Assembly (NCBI RefSeq): GCF_000152745.1
Contig: NZ_CH672428.1
Location: forward strand, 75,718 to 139,717
Reading direction: 5' to 3'
From: Oceanicaulis sp. HTCC2633
GTDB lineage: Bacteria; Pseudomonadota; Alphaproteobacteria; Caulobacterales; Maricaulaceae
Length of the DNA stretch: 64,000 nucleotides
Shown here: positions 54,133 through 64,000 of the stretch, one piece after another
Position numbering within the stretch: position 1 is the stretch's first letter
How the letters are laid out: each line of letters begins with the position of its first letter
The notes under the pieces: generated by a model
What the model was told of the DNA's origin: nothing
Databases searched by the model: none
What the model saw: the letters and a program-made list of their open reading frames with translations, nothing else
Program-made: the position numbers and the translations under genes

Positions 54133-54618
54133 ATGACCCCCGTTTGCGATTTGTGCGACGCGTTCCCCGAGCAGGTTCAAGTGCTCGAGCCCGTGCTGAA
54201 ATCGTATGGCGGCGAGGCTGCCTTCTACGGACAGGTGGAAACCATCCGCACCCATGAAGACAATTCGCGGGTGCGCGAAGCGGTGTCCGAACCCGGTTCG
54301 GGCCGCGTGCTCGTCGTTGACGGTGGCGGATCGCTCAAACGATCACTCCTGGGAGGAGACCTCGCCGGCAAGGCCGCCGCAAATGGCTGGGCCGGCGTGA
54401 TCGTCAACGGCGCCGTGCGCGATGTGGCCGAACTGGAAGCCGAAGCGCTGGGCGTGCTCGCCCTGGCGCTGATCCCGATGAAAACCGAAAAGCGCGACCT
54501 TGGCGTCCGCGGCGTTCCCGTCACCCTCGCAGGCGCTGTCGTGCGCCGCGGCGACTGGATCTATGCGGACCGGGACGGCGTCATCGTCTCCGCCGAGCCG
54601 CTGCACCTGCAAATCTGA
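54133..54618 (+). CDS. RraA-like protein between aceA and aceB
   Basis: 161 residues. GGGSLKRSLLGGDLAGKAAANGWAGVIVNGAVRDVAEL is the RraA/class II aldolase-like core with the conserved Arg-Asp. Known relatives either inhibit RNase E (RraA) or act as HMG/CHA aldolases and oxaloacetate decarboxylases. Length and the GDLAxxAAxNGW segment match E. coli RraA. Placement inside the glyoxylate-shunt run suggests a metabolic or co-regulatory role. AGGAGG lies a few bases before the ATG. Confidence 0.85.
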   Translation: MTPVCDLCDAFPEQVQVLEPVLKSYGGEAAFYGQVETIRTHEDNSRVREAVSEPGSGRVLVVDGGGSLKRSLLGGDLAGKAAANGWAGVIVNGAVRDVAELEAEALGVLALALIPMKTEKRDLGVRGVPVTLAGAVVRRGDWIYADRDGVIVSAEPLHLQI

Positions 54619-54636
54619 ACAAAGAAGGAGCGCCCC

Positions 54637-56235
54637 ATGAGCGACGCCCCCAAAGGCCTAGTCATCCATGGCCCGATGAAGCCCGGTTTCGAGGAAATTC
54701 TCTCTTCCGAAGCCCTGAGCCTTCTGGCCGATGTGCACCGCCGCTTTGATGGCGAGCGCAAGCGCCTTCTGCAAGAGCGTCTCGACCGGCAGGCGCGCCT
54801 GGATGCGGGCGAGGAAATCCTGGACTTCCCCAGTGAGACCCAGGCCATCCGCAATGGCGAATGGACCGTACCGCCCGCCCCAGCAGACCTTCAGGACCGC
54901 CGCGTGGAGATTACCGGCCCGGTGGATCGCAAGATGGTCATCAATGCGCTCAATTCCGGCGCGAAATGCTTCATGGCCGATTTCGAGGACGCCTCCACCC
55001 CGTCCTGGGAGAACATGGTCGAGGGACAGATCAATCTGCGTGACGCCAATGCCCGCACGATCAACTTCACCGATGAGAAATCGGGCAAGTCCTACACACT
55101 CAGCGACACGCCCGCGACCCTGATCGCACGCGCCCGCGGCCTGCATCTGGATGAAGCCCATGTCACGGTCGATGGCGCGCCGGTGTCCGGCGGTTTCTTC
55201 GACTTCGTGCTCTACCTCTTCCACAATCACGCCAGCACGGCGAAGAACGGCTCCGGTCCGTATTTCTACATCCCGAAGCTCGAGACCCGGTTTGAAGCGC
55301 GGCTCTGGTCGCTGGTGATCCGTCATTGCGAAGAGGCGCTCGGCCTGAAACGCGGCACGGTGCGCATCACCGTGCTGATCGAGACCCTGCCCGCCACCTT
55401 CGAGCTCGATGAAATGCTCTACGAGCTGCGCGAGAACATCACGGCGTTCAACGCGGGCCGCTGGGACTATATTTTCAGCTTCATCAAGCGGCAGAAGACC
55501 GACGGCTCCAAAGTCCTGCCCGACCGCGCCCAGGTGACCATGACCGCCCCGTTCATGGCGGCCTATGCTGAGCGCGTGATTGCGGTCTGCCATCGTCGCG
55601 GAGCGCACGCCATGGGCGGCATGTCCGCCTTCATCCCGGTCAAGGGCGATGACGCGGCGAACGAAGCGGCCGTGGAAAAGGTGAAAGCGGACAAGACCCG
55701 CGAAGCCAGCATCGGCCATGACGGCGCCTGGGTGGCGCACCCGGCCCTGGTCCCGGTGGCGATCGAGGCGTTTGACAAGGTCATGCCGGGCCCGAACCAG
55801 CTCGACAAGAAGCCCGCCGTCAAGGAAGACCGCGAGGTGCTCACCTCGGCCTGCGAGGGCACGATCACCGAGGACGGTCTGTACGGCAACGCCGATGTGG
55901 CGATCCGCTATATCGCGAGCTGGCTGCAAGGCCGCGGCGCCGCGCCGATCCACAATCTGATGGAGGACGCGGCCACCGCCGAGATCTCCCGCGCCCAGCT
56001 CTGGCAATGGCGCACCCATGGCGCGAAGACCGATGATGGCCAGCTCATCGATGCGGATCGCGTGAAAGCGGTCATCGCCAAGGCGGCGGGCGCCATAAAG
56101 GCGGAAGTCGGCGACAATGCCTGGGCGGGCGGACGCTTCTCCGAAGCCGCCGACATCCTGACCGAGCTGGCGCTCAGCGAGAGCTTCGAGGAATTCCTGA
56201 CCCTGCCCGCCTACGGCAAAATCCAGTCCCGATAG
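54637..56235 (+). CDS. aceB: Malate synthase A
   Basis: 532 residues, typical of malate synthase A. GAKCFMADFEDASTPSWENM, YFYIPKLETRFEARLW and GMSAFIPVKGD are family hallmarks. It condenses glyoxylate with acetyl-CoA to malate, completing the shunt begun by AceA. AAGGAG precedes the ATG; the gap to the RraA-like gene is 18 bases. A strong terminator follows. Confidence 0.97.
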   Translation: MSDAPKGLVIHGPMKPGFEEILSSEALSLLADVHRRFDGERKRLLQERLDRQARLDAGEEILDFPSETQAIRNGEWTVPPAPADLQDRRVEITGPVDRKMVINALNSGAKCFMADFEDASTPSWENMVEGQINLRDANARTINFTDEKSGKSYTLSDTPATLIARARGLHLDEAHVTVDGAPVSGGFFDFVLYLFHNHASTAKNGSGPYFYIPKLETRFEARLWSLVIRHCEEALGLKRGTVRITVLIETLPATFELDEMLYELRENITAFNAGRWDYIFSFIKRQKTDGSKVLPDRAQVTMTAPFMAAYAERVIAVCHRRGAHAMGGMSAFIPVKGDDAANEAAVEKVKADKTREASIGHDGAWVAHPALVPVAIEAFDKVMPGPNQLDKKPAVKEDREVLTSACEGTITEDGLYGNADVAIRYIASWLQGRGAAPIHNLMEDAATAEISRAQLWQWRTHGAKTDDGQLIDADRVKAVIAKAAGAIKAEVGDNAWAGGRFSEAADILTELALSESFEEFLTLPAYGKIQSR

Positions 56236-56256
56236 GGCAGATCGATTCTGATCAGG

Positions 56257-56281
56257 GGGCGGCCTTCGGGCCGCCCTTTTT
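56257..56281 (+). terminator. Rho-independent terminator after aceB
   Basis: Perfect stem GGGCGGCC/GGCCGCCC (56257-56264, 56269-56276), loop TTCG, then TTTTT. Confidence 0.92.
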
Positions 56282-56314
56282 ATTGTCGGCTGAAGCAAGC
56301 AGTTGAAAAGACAA

Positions 56315-56338
56315 GGGCCGGAGCTTTCGCTCCGGCCC
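56315..56338 (-). terminator. Terminator of the first tandem TonB receptor gene
   Basis: Perfect 10-bp stem GGGCCGGAGC/GCTCCGGCCC (56315-56324, 56329-56338) with a 4-base loop. On the minus strand it is followed by TTGTCTTTT, 48 bases beyond the receptor's stop. Confidence 0.8.
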
Positions 56339-56385
56339 TCGCCATCCTCCCTGACTGGTCGTAGCGCCAATCAGTTTTTTGTAGT

Positions 56386-58932
<2,547 letters not shown>

Positions 58933-59328
58933 GAATTAGTCTCCTCCCTACTCAGCGTGCCCGGTTGTCCCGGTTGACGGTCATGAAGCCGCCGGCCCCA
59001 TGCATCACTGACTAATGTCCATACAAAGGTGACTTATTTTGCGGGCGCGTAAAGCACCCAATAGCGCTTAAGCATTCCCGGAATGCCCAAATCCGCTCAT
59101 TTTGCGAATTTTGGTATACAACTGTTGCGAAGCTGTCACGATTACGTGCGCGTCAATCTATGCTGCATTTGCACAGTAGAATACGCATATTTCAAGAATT
59201 CACGCGCTGCAGTCGCAGCATGACTGCGCGAACAGCGCCCCTCCCGAATCGATTAAGCGCATAAAAGAAAAGGCCGCTTCCTGACGGAAGCGGCCTTTCG
59301 CAAGTGCAGCTAAGCTGTGGAGATCAGC
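58933..59328. other. Intergenic region between the tandem TonB receptors
   Basis: 396 bases with no gene. The right end holds the terminator of the upstream receptor (59269-59298). The middle, about 59030-59210, is AT-rich compared with the surroundings and probably contains the promoter and control sites of tandem copy 1. No clear palindrome was found. Confidence 0.5.
59269..59298 (-). terminator. Terminator of the second tandem TonB receptor gene
   Basis: Perfect 13-bp stem AAAGGCCGCTTCC/GGAAGCGGCCTTT (59269-59281, 59286-59298), loop TGAC. On the minus strand it runs into TTTTCTTTTAT, 30 bases past the stop at 59329. Confidence 0.92.
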
Positions 59329-61881
<2,553 letters not shown>

Positions 61882-62207
61882 GAAAACTCTCCCTGAAATG
61901 GCGCAGCCTTTGATCTGACTGCTTGTGTTGTTGGTTCGGTCCGGGGACCGGTTGCGCGGACCATGACCGATTTGCGACGCAATATAAAGATGCTGCATGC
62001 GCGACATTCAAATCAGAATGCGGCGAAAAGCCCATTTTCTTTGAATAATTTATAACAGGTGCGGCGCAGCAACACACCGCAGCAACCCGCCCTGTCAGAC
62101 GCCGGTGAATGCTCGCTCGACGCATCCGCTGAGACCGCGAAATCAGAGTTACGCTCTGACAACGCCTTCAGGGTTAAGATCAGGCCGGAGTGAGGAGGCG
62201 CACGCGC
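61882..62207. other. Divergent intergenic region upstream of TonB receptor copy 2
   Basis: 326 bases without a gene. An AT-rich stretch (62036-62056, around GAATAATTTATAAC) may hold a -10 element for either direction. The last 15 bases carry AGGAGG for the plus-strand gene. No repeat or strong hairpin was seen. Confidence 0.45.
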
Positions 62208-63377
62208 GTGAACGATGACGTAATGATTCAGCTCAAGCGCCATTTGGCGAGCGCTGAGCAGATTGACGTAAGCCGGTACCAGTTCTTGAACATGGACCGG
62301 GTCCGCGAAGCTGCGGGCCCGCGCTGGCCTGAACTGCGAGAGCGCGCCTTCATCGCGTCCCGCTCCATCATCGAACGCCGTGTGGCCGAGGATGATCTGA
62401 TCATCCAGTGCGAGAGCGGCTATCTGGTGATCTTCAAGGCGCTCTCCGGGCGCCAGGCCCAGGCGCTGACCAACAAGGTCCGCAGCGAGCTCGAGGAGTT
62501 CTTCCTGGGCGAGGCTTTCATCAACCAGCTCGGCGTGGAGGCCAAGAGCGAGCAATTGAGCGTCGAGGAATTCGCCGCCACGCTCGCCTCCGCCGATGTG
62601 GACGAGCCGCGCCAGGCCAGGACCGTTCAGACCGAGCCGGATCAGAACAAGGCGTTCTCCCTGTTCTATCAACCGCTCTGGGACCAGAAGCGGGAAGCGG
62701 TGGCGAGCTATATCGTGCGCGCCGTCAATGCCGGCGTTGATCAGCCCTTTCAGGCGCGCAACACAGACCTCATGCTGACCGATCTCAAGCCTGACGCCCG
62801 GTGCGCTGTCGATCAGGCCGTCCTGGAAAGCGCAACCGAGGCGCTTGAAGAGCTCGTCCGCTCCGGCAGCCGGTGCGCCCTGATCGTGCCCGCGGGCTAT
62901 ACCTCGCTGAGCAATCCGCGCACGCGATCCACCTATGTCACCGCGCTGGCCGCCCTGCCCGCCCATTTGCGCCAGCTGATCTGGGTGCAGATCAAGGACG
63001 CGCCCTCCGATACGCCCCCCAACGTGCTGGACGAGACCTTGCGCATCCTGCATGCGCAATCGCCCAAGCTGTTCGTTCATGTCCGCACGGACTGGCCCTA
63101 TTGGAGCCGCTTCGAGCATTCCGGCGTGGACGCGATCGGCGCCGATTTTCCCCAGCGCCTGACAGAATCCGACCGGCTGGATATCGAGCGGTTCATGGCC
63201 AGCGCGAAGCGTGGCGGCAGTCTTGTCTATTTCAACCGGGTTGAAACCTGGGAGAGCTTCCGGGCGGCGAGCCAGACCAGCGCCCACCTGTTCTCGGGCA
63301 AGGCCGTCGGACAGCTGCCCCACCCGGCTCCGCCCTACAGGTTGTCGCGGGCGCGCCTGTTGAACGGCGCCCTCTAA
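62208..63377 (+). CDS. Degenerate GGDEF-EAL-like protein
   Basis: 389 residues. The first ~110 residues resemble the second half of a GGDEF domain: EDDLIIQCESGYLVIFKALSG sits where RxGGDEF would be, followed by a RVRxxLE-like helix. From about 145, FSLFYQPLWDQKREAVASYIVRAV resembles the start of an EAL domain (YQPI...EALLRW) with the EAL residues lost. It is therefore probably catalytically inactive, perhaps a c-di-GMP effector or scaffold. The GTG at 62208 with AGGAGG 9 bases upstream is chosen over a GTG at 62190. Family assignment is tentative. Confidence 0.6.
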   Translation: MNDDVMIQLKRHLASAEQIDVSRYQFLNMDRVREAAGPRWPELRERAFIASRSIIERRVAEDDLIIQCESGYLVIFKALSGRQAQALTNKVRSELEEFFLGEAFINQLGVEAKSEQLSVEEFAATLASADVDEPRQARTVQTEPDQNKAFSLFYQPLWDQKREAVASYIVRAVNAGVDQPFQARNTDLMLTDLKPDARCAVDQAVLESATEALEELVRSGSRCALIVPAGYTSLSNPRTRSTYVTALAALPAHLRQLIWVQIKDAPSDTPPNVLDETLRILHAQSPKLFVHVRTDWPYWSRFEHSGVDAIGADFPQRLTESDRLDIERFMASAKRGGSLVYFNRVETWESFRAASQTSAHLFSGKAVGQLPHPAPPYRLSRARLLNGAL

Positions 63378-63443
63378 CCCCGCCCTTGCCCTTAAGCGGT
63401 TCAGGGTTCTACGCTGACAGATCAGAGATTTGGAGCGTACTGG

Positions 63444-64000
63444 ATGAACCGGATACTTTTTGCATCGCTCGCCCTGGCGATGGCGAGCCCCAGCGCCTTA
63501 GCGGCCTCCCAGGCGGAGGGCGGTCCCTTGCAGGCCGCCGATATTTTCAGCCTTGAGATGGCGCGCGATCCGCAGATCAGCCCTAATGGCCGTTGGGTCG
63601 CCTATCAACGGCGCTCCAATGACATCATGACCGACCAGACCCGGTCGGCCATCTGGACGGCGCCCTATGAGGGCGGCGCCAATCGGCCGCTGGTCACCGG
63701 CTCGGGCGATTATTCCTCACCGCGCTGGTCGCCCGATTCCAGCCAGATCGTGTTCATCGCCAACGAGAACGGCGAAAGCCTTCTGAAAAAGGTCTGGGTC
63801 GATAACGGCCGCAGCGCCACTCTGGCCCAGCTGCCCGGCGGCGCCGGAAATCTAAGCTGGTCTCCGGACGGGCGCTGGATCGCCTTCACCATGTTCATGC
63901 CCACCCCCGAACCGCAGGTGGACATCGGCATGCCCGACAAGCCGCGCGGCGCCGAGTGGGCGGCGCCCGCCCTGGTCGATGAGACCACGCGCTATGAATT
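63444..64000 (+). CDS. S9-family (prolyl oligopeptidase-type) peptidase, 5' part
   Basis: The first 185 residues; the gene runs off the right edge. Signal peptide to about ALAASQA (~22), then beta-propeller blades typical of S9 peptidases and their relatives: ARDPQISPNGRWVAYQRRS, YSSPRWSPDSSQIVFIANENG and NLSWSPDGRWIAFTMFMP. The catalytic alpha/beta-hydrolase domain lies outside the window. Such exported peptidases cleave short peptides, often near proline or acylated ends. GGAG lies about 9 bases before the ATG. Confidence 0.82.
   Translation, partial: MNRILFASLALAMASPSALAASQAEGGPLQAADIFSLEMARDPQISPNGRWVAYQRRSNDIMTDQTRSAIWTAPYEGGANRPLVTGSGDYSSPRWSPDSSQIVFIANENGESLLKKVWVDNGRSATLAQLPGGAGNLSWSPDGRWIAFTMFMPTPEPQVDIGMPDKPRGAEWAAPALVDETTRYE

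Overview
The window is GC-rich, densely packed bacterial chromosome with short intergenic gaps and many 1-4 base gene overlaps. The gene content points to an alphaproteobacterium close to Caulobacterales/Maricaulales. Pointers are UPF0262, DUF2948, Coq4, HspQ, a short RNase E/G next to infA-maf-yacG, CC0125-type lipoproteins, a ScfR/RamB-type regulator beside the glyoxylate shunt, and large TonB-dependent receptors. No rRNA, CRISPR array, prophage, integrase or classical insertion sequence was seen. The only mobile-like item is a 0.4-kb palindrome-flanked GIY-YIG unit.

Layout. 1-7.4 kb: RNA methyltransferase (rsmB-like, cut by the window edge), an ICL/PEP-mutase-family enzyme, guaB, a lone receiver protein, coq4, a coupled ppx/gppA-rlmE pair, and hspQ read from a TTG start. 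7.5-13.3 kb: a tricorn-like protease and a homogentisate-type catabolic pair (HGD-family dioxygenase, fumarylacetoacetase family). 13.4-20.4 kb: isoaspartyl peptidase with a membrane protein, a three-gene operon ending in an isochorismatase-fold protein that lacks catalytic residues, a LysR regulator, a membrane serine hydrolase and a quinone oxidoreductase. 20.5-27.7 kb: an outer-membrane barrel protein divergent from a TetR-aminotransferase operon with a 23-bp palindrome between them, msrB-msrA, a purine phosphoribosyltransferase, and a membrane-anchored XRE regulator followed by a frameshifted serine hydrolase-TPR gene.

27.9-36.9 kb: tRNA-Phe, a TonB receptor, an AT-rich orphan gene, then the conserved alphaproteobacterial housekeeping run on the minus strand (murA, DUF2948, UPF0262, phosphatase, infA, maf, RNase E/G, yacG). 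hisD, which I expect between DUF2948 and UPF0262, is missing. tRNA-Thr follows. 37-41 kb: a histidine kinase and response regulator facing each other with overlapping stops, prolyl aminopeptidase, and a phage/GTA-type DUF2793 protein.

41-49 kb: methylmalonyl-CoA mutase small and large subunits, then a block of small genes including the GIY-YIG unit and two related lipoproteins, then meaB, the mutase chaperone. 49-56 kb: an envelope gene pair, the ScfR-type regulator divergent from aceA, and the glyoxylate-shunt run aceA - RraA-like - aceB. 56-64 kb: two tandem, closely related TonB receptors, a degenerate GGDEF-EAL-like protein, and the start of an S9 peptidase.

Functionally, the mutase/MeaB genes (propionyl/methylmalonyl-CoA to succinyl-CoA), the glyoxylate shunt and the homogentisate-type genes fit growth on fatty acids, amino acids and aromatics. 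The proteases and TonB receptors fit an oligotroph that scavenges peptides and complexed nutrients. All family names come from reading the translations; no database search was run.
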